Assembly (NCBI GenBank): GCA_937928575.1
Contig: CALFWW010000105.1
Coordinates: forward strand, 1 to 56,725
Source: an uncultured Saprospiraceae bacterium
Lineage (GTDB): Bacteria > Bacteroidota > Bacteroidia > Chitinophagales > Saprospiraceae
Length of the DNA stretch: 56,725 nt
Direction: 5' to 3'
Below the pieces are notes generated by a model. It was not told the DNA's origin and ran no database searches. It was given only the letters and a program-made list of their open reading frames with translations. Position numbers and translations under genes: made by a program. Positions 47,716 through 55,999 of the stretch are shown piece by piece; position 1 is the first letter of the stretch; the number at the start of each line of letters is the position of its first letter.

Positions 47716-48039
47716 TTAACTGACAGGCGCCAACTTTACTTTTAGTCCATCCAATTCAGGAGTGATTTTTAATTGGCAACTGAGTCGGCTATTGTCTTCC
47801 ACAAAAAATGCTTGATCCAACATGTCTTCTTCATCATCAGAAGCTTCTGTAAGTTCGTGATCGGACAATACATAACAATGACATGACGCACACAAGGCCA
47901 TACCACCACAGGTACCTTCTACTGGAAGTTCTGAAGCTTTGGCTACTTCCATTAGATTCAGGCTAATATCAGTTGGTGCTTCAATGGGATGTTCGGCTCC
48001 TTCACGGTCTATGATGGTAATATTGATGATGTCTTTCAT
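47716..48039 (-). CDS. 2Fe-2S ferredoxin (adrenodoxin type)
   Basis: 107 residues. The cluster ligands are C44, C50, C53 in CGGMALCASC and C88 in LSCQLK, the spacing of adrenodoxin/Isc-type ferredoxins. The DEEDMLDQA block is also typical of that type. It is an electron carrier in the cytoplasm, probably supplying Fe-S cluster assembly or oxygenases. It stands alone, divergent from comM and convergent with ssb. Confidence 0.92.
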   Translation of the reverse strand: MKDIINITIIDREGAEHPIEAPTDISLNLMEVAKASELPVEGTCGGMALCASCHCYVLSDHELTEASDDEEDMLDQAFFVEDNSRLSCQLKITPELDGLKVKLAPVS

Positions 48040-48238
48040 TATCTAAAATGCACTTTAATATAAATGATCTATCAGTGAAACAGGATTGCTGTTTATTTGG
48101 TTTCAATTTCGTTCAAAATTAAGGTTTGTTTTATAATAATTCGATAAGCTGGAAGACAATCCGAATAATCATTTTTCTTTCCAGTATTTAAAATCTAATA
48201 TTGGTGTCTTTTTGATACTAATATTCAACTGAGAAAAC

Positions 48239-49795
48239 ATGCTAGCTAAAACATATGCAAGTGCCGTACAAGGTGTCGATGCACAAAAAATAACCATAGA
48301 AGTAAATGTCGGAGGTCCGGTCGCAGCAGGCAAAAACGGATATCAAATGATCGGACTCCCCGACAATGCTGTAAGAGAAGGCTTCCAAAGAATCGAGGCA
48401 GCCATCAAAAATATTGGTCTCAAATTTCCAAGACTCCGGATTGTGGTCAACCTCGCTCCTGCCGATATCCGAAAACAAGGTTCGGCTTATGACTTGCCAA
48501 TCGCTATTGGTGTGCTCGCCGGATTGAAGCAATTGGAAACCGACAAACTGGATCAATATATCATCATGGGTGAACTCTCGTTGGATGGTGAACTTCGTCC
48601 GATCAAAGGAGCACTACCCATTGCCATCCAAGCAAGGCGCGAAAAGTACAAAGGCATCATTCTTCCCAAACAAAATGCACGCGAAGCAGCAATTGTCAAT
48701 GATCTGGAAGTTTATGGCATCGAAAATTTACGAGAAGCCGTCGATTTCCTAAATGGTCATGCGGATTTGAAATTGACAGAAGTAGATACACGCGATGAAT
48801 TTGCGGTCAAGAAAAATAAATACGATGTCGATTTCTCTGATGTTAAAGGACAAGACAATATCAAACGATCACTGGAATTAGCAGCCGCTGGTGGGCACAA
48901 TGTTATTTTGATTGGTCCACCCGGCGCAGGAAAAACGATGTTGGCGCGTCGATTGCCTACGATACTTCCGGTACTCACCTTACATGAAGCATTGGAAACT
49001 ACGAAGATTCATTCGGTGTCTGGATTATTGCCAAGTGAAGGTTCTTTGATTACGACCCGACCGTTTCGAGCACCTCATCATACGATTAGCGATGTTGCTT
49101 TGGTGGGTGGTGGCTCCGATCCGATGCCTGGAGAAATATCATTGGCGCACAACGGGGTTTTATTTTTGGATGAATTACCAGAGTTTAAAAGATCTGTTTT
49201 GGAAGTGTTGCGGCAGCCGATGGAGTTGCGGAAAGTGACGATTTCAAGAGCACGAATTACCGTTGATTATCCAGCAAGTTTTATGTTAATCGCTTCTATG
49301 AATCCATGTCCCTGTGGTTTCTTTAATCATCCTGAGAAAGATTGTGTTTGTGGACCTGGTGTGGTGAAAAGATATTTGAATAAAATTTCTGGACCGCTCT
49401 TGGATAGAATTGATTTGCATGTGGAAGTGACGCCTGTTAGTTACGATGAGTTGGCTAAATACGAAATCAAAGAAGAGTCTAGTCTCACCATCAGCGAACG
49501 GGTAGAACGTGCACGTAAGTTTCAAAAATCAAGATTTGATGATCATCCAAATATTAATTCTAATGCACAAATGCCTAGTCAGATGGTGCGGGATGTTTGC
49601 AAGATTGATTCCGCTGGTACGAATTTGTTGAAAAAAGCGATGGAAAGATTGCAGTTGTCTGCTCGTGCTTATGATCGTATTCTTAAGGTCGCGAGAACCG
49701 CTGCAGATTTGAATGGTAAGGAAAATATTATGATTGAGCATCTGGCGGAAGCTATTCAGTATCGGAGTTTGGATCGTGAGGGGTGGGCTGGGTGA
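48239..49795 (+). CDS. comM: ComM/YifB family AAA+ ATPase (Mg-chelatase-like)
   Basis: 518 residues with the standard layout: an N-terminal ChlI/Lon-protease-like domain (GGPVAAGKNGYQMIGLPDNAVRE... GELSLDGELRPIKGAL), a Mg-chelatase-type AAA+ domain with Walker A GPPGAGKT at 226-233 and Walker B-like VLFLDELPEF, and a C-terminal domain (LSARAYDRILKVARTAADL). A cysteine cluster CPCGFFNHPEKDCVCGP precedes the sensor regions. The Vibrio/Haemophilus homologue is a branch-migration helicase used in natural transformation; the same role here is inference. Confidence 0.93.
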   Translation: MLAKTYASAVQGVDAQKITIEVNVGGPVAAGKNGYQMIGLPDNAVREGFQRIEAAIKNIGLKFPRLRIVVNLAPADIRKQGSAYDLPIAIGVLAGLKQLETDKLDQYIIMGELSLDGELRPIKGALPIAIQARREKYKGIILPKQNAREAAIVNDLEVYGIENLREAVDFLNGHADLKLTEVDTRDEFAVKKNKYDVDFSDVKGQDNIKRSLELAAAGGHNVILIGPPGAGKTMLARRLPTILPVLTLHEALETTKIHSVSGLLPSEGSLITTRPFRAPHHTISDVALVGGGSDPMPGEISLAHNGVLFLDELPEFKRSVLEVLRQPMELRKVTISRARITVDYPASFMLIASMNPCPCGFFNHPEKDCVCGPGVVKRYLNKISGPLLDRIDLHVEVTPVSYDELAKYEIKEESSLTISERVERARKFQKSRFDDHPNINSNAQMPSQMVRDVCKIDSAGTNLLKKAMERLQLSARAYDRILKVARTAADLNGKENIMIEHLAEAIQYRSLDREGWAG

Positions 49796-50140
49796 TGATG
49801 GATCTAGTGGCGAGGGATTAATTTAAAATTGAAAATTAAAAATAGGACGACTGGGTGTGAGGACGTGGTTTAACACATAGTTCACATTAGGAACATAGAT
49901 ACACATAGAAGGAGGACGTGATTTTAACACATAGAGCACGTATTTCAACACATAGTGCGTATAGAAACATAAAGAACCTTTTTTCTTGAAAATTCTTTCA
50001 AACAGCATTCACGAAACAAGAGCTATGTGTTTCTATATATCTAATGTGAACTATGTGTTAAATTGCGTACTCTGCGACTTGTCGCACGTCCTACCGAAAG
50101 AAGATCCAATTTATAATTTTACGTTTTCAATTTATAATTG
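49796..50140. other. 345-bp gap made of a palindromic repeat
   Basis: Most of this gap is the long inverted repeat at 49869-50062, plus the flanks AAATTGAAAATTAAAAATAGGACG on the left and ACGTCCTACCG with AT-rich TTTATAATTTTACG on the right, which mirror each other. No coding frame is supported. Confidence 0.6.
49869..50062. repeat. 194-bp palindromic element with 22-bp perfect arms
   Basis: The 22-bp arms at 49869-49890 and 50041-50062 are exact reverse complements (core ACACATAGTTCACAT). Imperfect pairing continues inside (ACACATAG near 49901 with CTATGTGT near 50022). The ACACATAG theme recurs at 49926-49934 and 49947-49955, so the element contains both direct and inverted copies. Outside the arms, AGGACGTGG and GCACGTCCT extend the symmetry. 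Confidence 0.8.
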
Positions 50141-50953
50141 TTAAAGGCTTTCAATCTTTTCCAACAAAGCTCTGGTCTCCGGCAAAGGCTCAATCCCGAA
50201 CTCCTCATCCAAAACTGTTTTGCACTTCTTGTATGTTTTAAGTGCTTGCGGACGGTTGCCGGATTTGAGGTAGCCAAGCATTTGAATGCGGTAGGCATCT
50301 TCCCATGTTGGGTCGGTTTGTAACGCTTCTTGTGCGAGGCGGATACTTTCCATTGGCTTTTTTTCTAACAATAATTCTGCAAGTGTGATGTGAGCAGAGA
50401 TGGCTAGTATTTGGATACGTTCTCGTTCTGCGGAAGTCCAATCATTGTAGATTCGATTGGGGAGATAGATGCCGTTGTAGATTTTGAGGGCAGCTTTGTA
50501 GGCTTTTTGGGCAGTTTTATCATCTTCGTGTAGCGCGTCATTGGCGAGGGTGACCAATTCATCGAGTGCTTCTACATCCAGCCAAATTTCATCCATTGCC
50601 AATTGATACGTGAGGCCTTGACGGATAATGTATTTTGCTTCGGTTCTACTTTTGCGATTGGGTTCGAGGGTTTTGACCATTCCGTGCAATGCGACTTTAA
50701 AATCACGATCGCCGTCTTTTTGGCCAGCATCTTCCCAAATCCTTGTGATGATTTGTTCTTTGTGAAGTCCGTTTCTTTTTCTTGCGGTGACTAAGTATTG
50801 GAATAACTGAAGGGTCTTGTCCCTACCCCATTCTTTGGCAGGAATAGGTGCTCCGTCGCGATGCACTTGAAATTTTCCAAGTGTCAAAATCCAGATACCT
50901 GCTTTTGACTGTTTATCCAGAATTTTTTCCAACCTTTTGTCAAATGACTTCAT
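50141..50953 (-). CDS. BTAD-domain (SARP-like) transcriptional regulator
   Basis: 270 residues. The N-terminal winged helix (LGKFQVHRDGAPIPAKEWGRDK, with KTLQLFQYLVTARKR) is the OmpR-type DNA-binding domain; the C-terminal half (about 130-270) is a bacterial transcriptional activator domain of TPR-like helices ending ALKTYKKCKTVLDEEFGIEPLPE. No STAND ATPase is attached, so it is a small SARP-type protein. The next gene lies 8 nt upstream in the same direction, so they are probably one operon. Confidence 0.85.
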   Translation of the reverse strand: MKSFDKRLEKILDKQSKAGIWILTLGKFQVHRDGAPIPAKEWGRDKTLQLFQYLVTARKRNGLHKEQIITRIWEDAGQKDGDRDFKVALHGMVKTLEPNRKSRTEAKYIIRQGLTYQLAMDEIWLDVEALDELVTLANDALHEDDKTAQKAYKAALKIYNGIYLPNRIYNDWTSAERERIQILAISAHITLAELLLEKKPMESIRLAQEALQTDPTWEDAYRIQMLGYLKSGNRPQALKTYKKCKTVLDEEFGIEPLPETRALLEKIESL

Positions 50954-50961
50954 AGGATGGA

Positions 50962-51474
50962 TTACTTAGATTTGGTTTTAGAAAGTTTGTCCACTTTTTT
51001 TCCAAGCGCTGTAATTTGTTGGTTCATTTTTTCCATCATATCTACCACACTTTTCAGATCGGATTTGGAAGCTGGCTTATAAGAATCCAGTTCTATTTTT
51101 TGACTGATATCTTCACCGACTTGGCTTATTTGTTCCTGGATTTGCGTGACACCCGTTTTAGGATCTTTGATGGCTTGCAAGACAAACTTTGGATATTGGG
51201 TTGCCATTTTTTTCCAGATGTCAAAACTCTTACTTAAGATTCCCTCTTTTTCTTCTTCTGATTTTCCGTCGATGGAAGACAAGGTTAAGTCCGACAATTT
51301 CGATTGCATGAATGCCATTGCATCTTTCATTTCTGAAAAGTTGAGTGCTTCATCATCTTGGACATGTGTTATTTTACCTCGCCACTGAACATTGGATTCT
51401 CCTTGATCATCTTTAAATATTTTCTGCGTGAATCGCAAGACGAAAGATGACGTTTGATTTTGCTTTTTTGCCAT
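50962..51474 (-). CDS. coiled-coil protein paired with the BTAD regulator, function unknown
   Basis: 170 residues without signal or membrane helix. Residues about 10-62 (SFVLRFTQKIFKDDQGE, WRGKITHVQDDEAL) resemble a short beta-rich domain I have seen next to SARP-type regulators; the C-terminal 40 residues (VVDMMEKMNQQITALGKKVDKLSK) form a heptad-type coiled coil. The gene sits 8 nt before the regulator gene, so a partner or anti-regulator role is possible but unproven. Confidence 0.65.
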   Translation of the reverse strand: MAKKQNQTSSFVLRFTQKIFKDDQGESNVQWRGKITHVQDDEALNFSEMKDAMAFMQSKLSDLTLSSIDGKSEEEKEGILSKSFDIWKKMATQYPKFVLQAIKDPKTGVTQIQEQISQVGEDISQKIELDSYKPASKSDLKSVVDMMEKMNQQITALGKKVDKLSKTKSK

Positions 51475-51587
51475 GATAGAATTGTTTAAGAGATTGGAAG
51501 TTACGGAGATTTATTGTGAAGTCAAGAAGTGAGGTAATACAATAGGACAAGCATTGTCTTATACAATCGTATTAAACAATAAAAAAA

Positions 51588-51619
51588 CAGCAATGCCAAC
51601 ACGAAGTCAACATTGCTGT
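51588..51619 (-). terminator. rho-independent terminator of the lpxK-sigma operon
   Basis: Read on the minus strand: ACAGCAATG stem, 14-nt loop, CATTGCTGT, then a run of seven T. The 9-bp stem is perfect (51588-51596 with 51611-51619). It lies 26 bp after the sigma factor gene's stop. Confidence 0.85.
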
Positions 51620-51644
51620 ATTATATTATAATGATAGGTTAGCC

Positions 51645-52385
51645 CTAATTTGCAGAAACCGCTTTTGGTGCAATTTCTGAAGCGACTTTGGAAGACACTT
51701 TTGAGGTAGTCTTCGGTGCTCTTTTTGCTTTTGGTTTGGAAGATTTTCTGCGTTTTGTATTATCCAGATAAGCTTTCGCTCTTGGTGTTTGCAACAAATT
51801 AAATAGAATTTCTTTGGCTCTAAATAATTGTGCTTTCACCGTCCCTAGTGGAATTTCAAGTTCCGTTGCAATTTCTTCGTAGCTCAATTCTTCGAAGAAA
51901 CGAAGTTCAATCATCAAACGATATTTGTGACTTAACTCACTCAATACTGTTCGCATTAATCTTACTTTTTGATCGCGGATAAATTTTTCTTCCGGGTCCA
52001 AAGTTGTAGATCTAATGTTATCCGAATAATCAGCATCGCCACCTGGTTCGATAGGATCATCGATGGATAGCAACTTCAATCTTTTTTTACGGATATGGTC
52101 AATGCAATTGTTGATTGCAATCTTGAACAACCAAGTTGAGAATGCATATCTAGGTGCATAACTTGGTAGTTTGTTGAATGCCTTTCCGAATGCTTCTAAA
52201 GTCAAATCGTCTGCGTCTTCACGAGATTTGACCATCTTTAGCATCATGTGGAAAATTGAATTTCTGTAACGATTCATCAGCTCTTTATAAGCATTTTGAT
52301 CGCCTTCAATGGCACTGAGGACCCATTGGTAATCCTCATTGGCTCTTGGAGAAAGGTTATTTTGTATTTCGGCTTTTACTTCCAT
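51645..52385 (-). CDS. ECF sigma-70 family factor with basic C-terminal tail
   Basis: 246 residues. Region 2 (about 33-100) has DADDLTLEAFGKAFNKL and FSTWLFKIAINNCIDHIRKK; region 4 (about 130-185) has LRFFEELSYEEIATELEIPLGTVKAQLFRAKE. After it comes a tail of about 50 residues rich in Lys, Ala, Ser and Pro (SSKPKAKRAPKTTSK...), unusual for ECF factors and possibly DNA- or protein-binding. Its start overlaps the end of the GT2 gene by 10 bp. No anti-sigma gene follows, so it is likely controlled by expression or another partner. Confidence 0.88.
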   Translation of the reverse strand: MEVKAEIQNNLSPRANEDYQWVLSAIEGDQNAYKELMNRYRNSIFHMMLKMVKSREDADDLTLEAFGKAFNKLPSYAPRYAFSTWLFKIAINNCIDHIRKKRLKLLSIDDPIEPGGDADYSDNIRSTTLDPEEKFIRDQKVRLMRTVLSELSHKYRLMIELRFFEELSYEEIATELEIPLGTVKAQLFRAKEILFNLLQTPRAKAYLDNTKRRKSSKPKAKRAPKTTSKVSSKVASEIAPKAVSAN

Positions 52386-53488
52386 TTGTTGGTTTTACTA
52401 ATGAACAAAGTTGGTGCAAAGAATAAATAGTAGCCAATAAAAAGAAAGTCTAAAATCGGAATCCATTTAAGTAATGAGCTTTCCTGAAACTTTCTTAAAA
52501 CAGATGCGTAAACTAAAAGTATCACACCCATTCTTATTGCTACCCATCCAAATACAAATACTGTGCTAGAATGTATTAAAATTAATAATATACATAAAAC
52601 ATAGTGAATCAGATGACTAAAAGCCAACATGCCCAGCAGTACCTTATGTACTGATTTATAACTAGTTCCGGTCGATAAATGTCTCGATTTTTGCCGGATA
52701 AAATTTTTTAAATTTTTTTTCGCTTCCGATTTCGTAAAAGAATCTTTTTCCAAAATCATTGCAACATTTCTACGATCAGCTACTGAATTGACAAATAAAT
52801 CGTCATCGCCAGATGCAATATGCATGTGCGTTTCAAATCCGGAGCCGTCTTTATAGAGTGATTTACGGTAGATTAAATTGCGACCTACTCCCATGTAAGG
52901 CAATCCAATCAAATTGAAAGAAAAGTATTGTAGTGCTGTGTAAACCGTTTCAAAACGAATAAACAAGTTCAGAAAACCGGCTTCTTGTAGATAAGGACTG
53001 AAAGCCAGTCCTATAAGTTTCGGTTTTCTGATCTTGGCCTGCATCAACTGAATCCAATTGTTGCTGACCGGTTGACAATCTGCGTCTGTCATTAAAAGGA
53101 GATCGTGTTTAGCTGCTTCTATTCCATGCTTTAATGCATATTTTTTACCTACGATACCTTTTGGCTTTTCTTTCAAATTAACCACCCTCAAGATAGGGTA
53201 TTTGTCTTGATATTTAGCCAGTACTTCGGCAGTGCGATCGGTTGAATTATCGTTGACTACTATCACCTCAAAGAAACGGTATTGTTGAGTTAGAATGCGG
53301 TCCAAATTTTTTTCGAGATTCGCTTCTTCATTTTTTGCACAGATAATTACGGAGACAGGTTCTTCCGTATCGCTAGCAGTAGCGTCATGCTCGTCCTTAT
53401 ATAATGCTAATCTTCCAAACACAAAAATCCAGTATCCAATTTGGACAACGGTGGCGACAACAAAGATATAGTATAGTAGGATCGACAT
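52376..53488 (-). CDS. membrane glycosyltransferase, GT2 family
   Basis: 370 residues. An N-terminal membrane helix, then the GT-A core: PVSVIICAKNEEANLEKNL, VIVVNDNSTDRTAEVL, and the DxD-type LLMTDADCQP, with a later ASGDDDLFVN. Three more hydrophobic segments at the C-terminus anchor it. Similar to poly-N-acetylglucosamine synthase-type enzymes; the donor sugar is unknown. Lies in the lpxK operon, 12 nt after the acyltransferase gene, and overlaps the sigma factor gene, so it probably acts on an envelope glycan or glycolipid. Confidence 0.85.
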   Translation of the reverse strand: MSILLYYIFVVATVVQIGYWIFVFGRLALYKDEHDATASDTEEPVSVIICAKNEEANLEKNLDRILTQQYRFFEVIVVNDNSTDRTAEVLAKYQDKYPILRVVNLKEKPKGIVGKKYALKHGIEAAKHDLLLMTDADCQPVSNNWIQLMQAKIRKPKLIGLAFSPYLQEAGFLNLFIRFETVYTALQYFSFNLIGLPYMGVGRNLIYRKSLYKDGSGFETHMHIASGDDDLFVNSVADRRNVAMILEKDSFTKSEAKKNLKNFIRQKSRHLSTGTSYKSVHKVLLGMLAFSHLIHYVLCILLILIHSSTVFVFGWVAIRMGVILLVYASVLRKFQESSLLKWIPILDFLFIGYYLFFAPTLFISKTNKWK

Positions 53489-53500
53489 ATCAGAATTAAT

Positions 53501-54805
53501 TTATTCCAAAAGCGATTCAACTTCCGTCGTAAGCTGTTTTCTTTGTCGGGTCAAATTTTCAGCTAAGACTTTGTTACTAGATAATTTCCAAGATTTCCTA
53601 AAGTCCATCCATTGGTTGTAATACCACCAAGCGAAAATCCCCATTGGTACTAAGAGCAAAGCATAACTCCAGGTAACGATACTGTTATTAAAAATTCGAT
53701 TGACCAAGAAAATTTGAAGTGTATAAAATATTGATGTGGTTACAATTCCAGCCATTACTTTAATTGTGGAATAAAATCCTGCATATATTTTAATCCTATT
53801 TTTTATCAGAACAGGAATTCCCCAACTTAACAAGTTATTCACCCATCCAAAAAGAAAAAAAGGGAATCCAACAATGAAGAGTAGTATTTTAAAAACAGAA
53901 AAATTTGAAAATTTAGCAACAGCTTGGTCATTGATTTTATTCGTTTCTAATTTTTCAAAGTAGCTGTTTGTTTTTTCTTCGATTGCATTAAATTTACTTT
54001 CATTGGTTGCTTCGATCTTATTTAATGAAGCTAAAACAGTTTTTGTTCTGTGAAATTCAGTCGCAAGCGGTAATGTGTTTTTGTTGTTATTCAAAATTTC
54101 CTCATGCTTTTTTAGCAGCTCATCTCTTTCGGCAGTTACAGCATCTATTACCAATTCTCCCATCGCATCCGTCAACGCTTCTGTCAATTTAATTGCAGCA
54201 GTACGATTGTGTTTTTCATATTCGGCTTTATACTTTGCAATTTTAATGGGTTCGCCTACATGAACCAATGCACTTTTACGGAATGCCAATGCATCTTTGT
54301 AAGTCACCCCAACTGGTATAATTTCCAACGCAGTATCAAAATTTTGTTTAGCAGCAGCACTTAAGGCAATACGTGCAGTTCCTGTTTTCAATCTGCCCAA
54401 TCTTCTTTCCAACCAGCTTGTCCCTTGAGGTGCAATAAATAATGCGCCTCCACCAACTAAGAATTCATCACACTTATCAAAAGCAGCTTCATTTTTCAAA
54501 GGCTTGCCACCAGTGTCCATCAACCGTTGAATCGGGATTGCATAAAAAGTATTAAAAAACCATTCCCAAAAAGGAGGTTTAAAAAGACTACTATTCGCTA
54601 AGAAATGAACCATGCGATTCGATTTTTTTCCGACAAGAAAAACATCTATTAAACAATTAGGATGATTGCTAGCGATAATACAAGGATGACCTTGACGCAA
54701 TCGATCACCATTTACGTAAGTGATTTTGTCGAAGTAAATTAAGTAGGATAGCTCGACAATATTCTTGACAAAATTGTAAAAAAGAAATAGTAATATTTTC
54801 TTCAA
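53501..54805 (-). CDS. PlsC-like lysophospholipid acyltransferase (TTG start)
   Basis: 434 residues from a TTG start (54805). The acyltransferase block is ASNHPNCLIDVFLV, where His and Asp are separated by five residues (HX5D) rather than four, as in several Bacteroidota PlsC-like proteins I recall (HQNALMD). APQGTSWLERRLGRLKTGTARIAL is the second block, equivalent to the FPEGTRS motif. C-terminal hydrophobic segments (about 300-320, 340-390) suggest it is a membrane enzyme. It probably acylates a glycerol-3-phosphate or lysolipid. Starts 10 nt after the lpxK stop. Confidence 0.8.
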   Translation of the reverse strand: MKKILLFLFYNFVKNIVELSYLIYFDKITYVNGDRLRQGHPCIIASNHPNCLIDVFLVGKKSNRMVHFLANSSLFKPPFWEWFFNTFYAIPIQRLMDTGGKPLKNEAAFDKCDEFLVGGGALFIAPQGTSWLERRLGRLKTGTARIALSAAAKQNFDTALEIIPVGVTYKDALAFRKSALVHVGEPIKIAKYKAEYEKHNRTAAIKLTEALTDAMGELVIDAVTAERDELLKKHEEILNNNKNTLPLATEFHRTKTVLASLNKIEATNESKFNAIEEKTNSYFEKLETNKINDQAVAKFSNFSVFKILLFIVGFPFFLFGWVNNLLSWGIPVLIKNRIKIYAGFYSTIKVMAGIVTTSIFYTLQIFLVNRIFNNSIVTWSYALLLVPMGIFAWWYYNQWMDFRKSWKLSSNKVLAENLTRQRKQLTTEVESLLE

Positions 54806-54815
54806 GTGTAATTTT

Positions 54816-55883
54816 TTAGCCTTTGAAGTTTAATAAAAAATCCTTCACATCTGTATCAAAATCCTCAGCTTCCTCAAAATGAAAAGCTACTTCTACAGGC
54901 AAAACAAAGATAGGTAAATTGTTGTCTTCGATATATTTTCGATGTAATTCTAATCGCATCGCATCTTTTTCGGTTGTTAGGATAATTTTATTTTTTGATT
55001 CAAATTTGGAGTAAATACCATTCAAATTTGAAATATCAAAACTACTGAAATAATGATGATCCGCATATTCCAATATTTTGACAGACCAAGAAACCTCTTC
55101 CAAATAATCCACTAAATAATCCGTCTTTGCGATCGCACAAATCAAAATGATTTCCATATCAGGAGTAAATTCTAATTTTGTATCCTGATTAAACAGATGA
55201 TAAGGTTGTAAATATTTGTAGTAACTGAAGTAAACTTTTTGGTGTCCCAAGGGGTTCAATTCTTGGATAAAATAGTCTTTATCTTCTTGTGTTATTTCTG
55301 GTGGACATTTTGAGACGATCATAATGTCGGCACGCTTGTACGAAGATCGCCATTCTCGTAATCGTCCGGCAGGTAGTAAATAATCTTTGGTAAATGGTAG
55401 ACTGAATTCTGTCAACAAAATATTCAACCCAGGATCAATCGAACGATGTTGGAAAGCATCATCTAACAATATAACTTGCAAATCTGGTTGTTGAATTACC
55501 ATTTTTGGAATCGCAAACGTTCTACTTTCTGCAACGGCAACAAAAACATCTTCAAACTTTCTTTTGAACTGTAAGGGTTCGTCACCAACAACCGTCGCAT
55601 TACTATTGGTCTCGACTTTGAAATAACCTTTTGTCTTTCGTTTGTAACCACGACTTAGAGTTGCGGTATTAATATAAGGTGCGAGCAATCGAATGAGGTA
55701 TTCAATGTGTGGAGATTTTCCGGCTCCTCCCAAAGACAAGTTACCTACAGAAATTACTGGCAGATCGAATTTGACTCCTTTTAATAATCCACGCTTGTAG
55801 AAAAAATCACGGAGCGACACACCCATTCCATAGAGCAATGAAAAAGGTGATAATAAGATTCTTACTAAAAGCGATTGTATCAT
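54816..55883 (-). CDS. lpxK: tetraacyldisaccharide 4'-kinase
   Basis: 355 residues. The Walker A-type GGAGKSP is at 52-58 after PVISVGNLSLG, the family signature. Other LpxK blocks are LSRGYKRKTKGY, VGDEPLQFKRKF, LLDDAFQHRSIDPGLNILL and LLPAGRLREW. It phosphorylates the 4' position of the lipid A disaccharide in the inner membrane, an essential step in LPS synthesis. First gene of a four-gene minus-strand operon. It diverges from the nucleotidyltransferase gene. Confidence 0.95.
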   Translation of the reverse strand: MIQSLLVRILLSPFSLLYGMGVSLRDFFYKRGLLKGVKFDLPVISVGNLSLGGAGKSPHIEYLIRLLAPYINTATLSRGYKRKTKGYFKVETNSNATVVGDEPLQFKRKFEDVFVAVAESRTFAIPKMVIQQPDLQVILLDDAFQHRSIDPGLNILLTEFSLPFTKDYLLPAGRLREWRSSYKRADIMIVSKCPPEITQEDKDYFIQELNPLGHQKVYFSYYKYLQPYHLFNQDTKLEFTPDMEIILICAIAKTDYLVDYLEEVSWSVKILEYADHHYFSSFDISNLNGIYSKFESKNKIILTTEKDAMRLELHRKYIEDNNLPIFVLPVEVAFHFEEAEDFDTDVKDFLLNFKG

Positions 55884-55999
55884 AAGTATATGGACAAATT
55901 TAACGGATTTTATCTTTTCCTTTCCTATCTGAGGAGCTTCTTTGTATCTTTTCGCTACGAATATTATTTAATCCAAAAACTACATAAATAAGGCGATAT

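Noticed and set aside
53501-54805. Inactive acyltransferase because of the HX5D spacing
   Set aside because: I recall the same spacing in other Bacteroidota PlsC-like proteins, and the rest of the motifs are intact.
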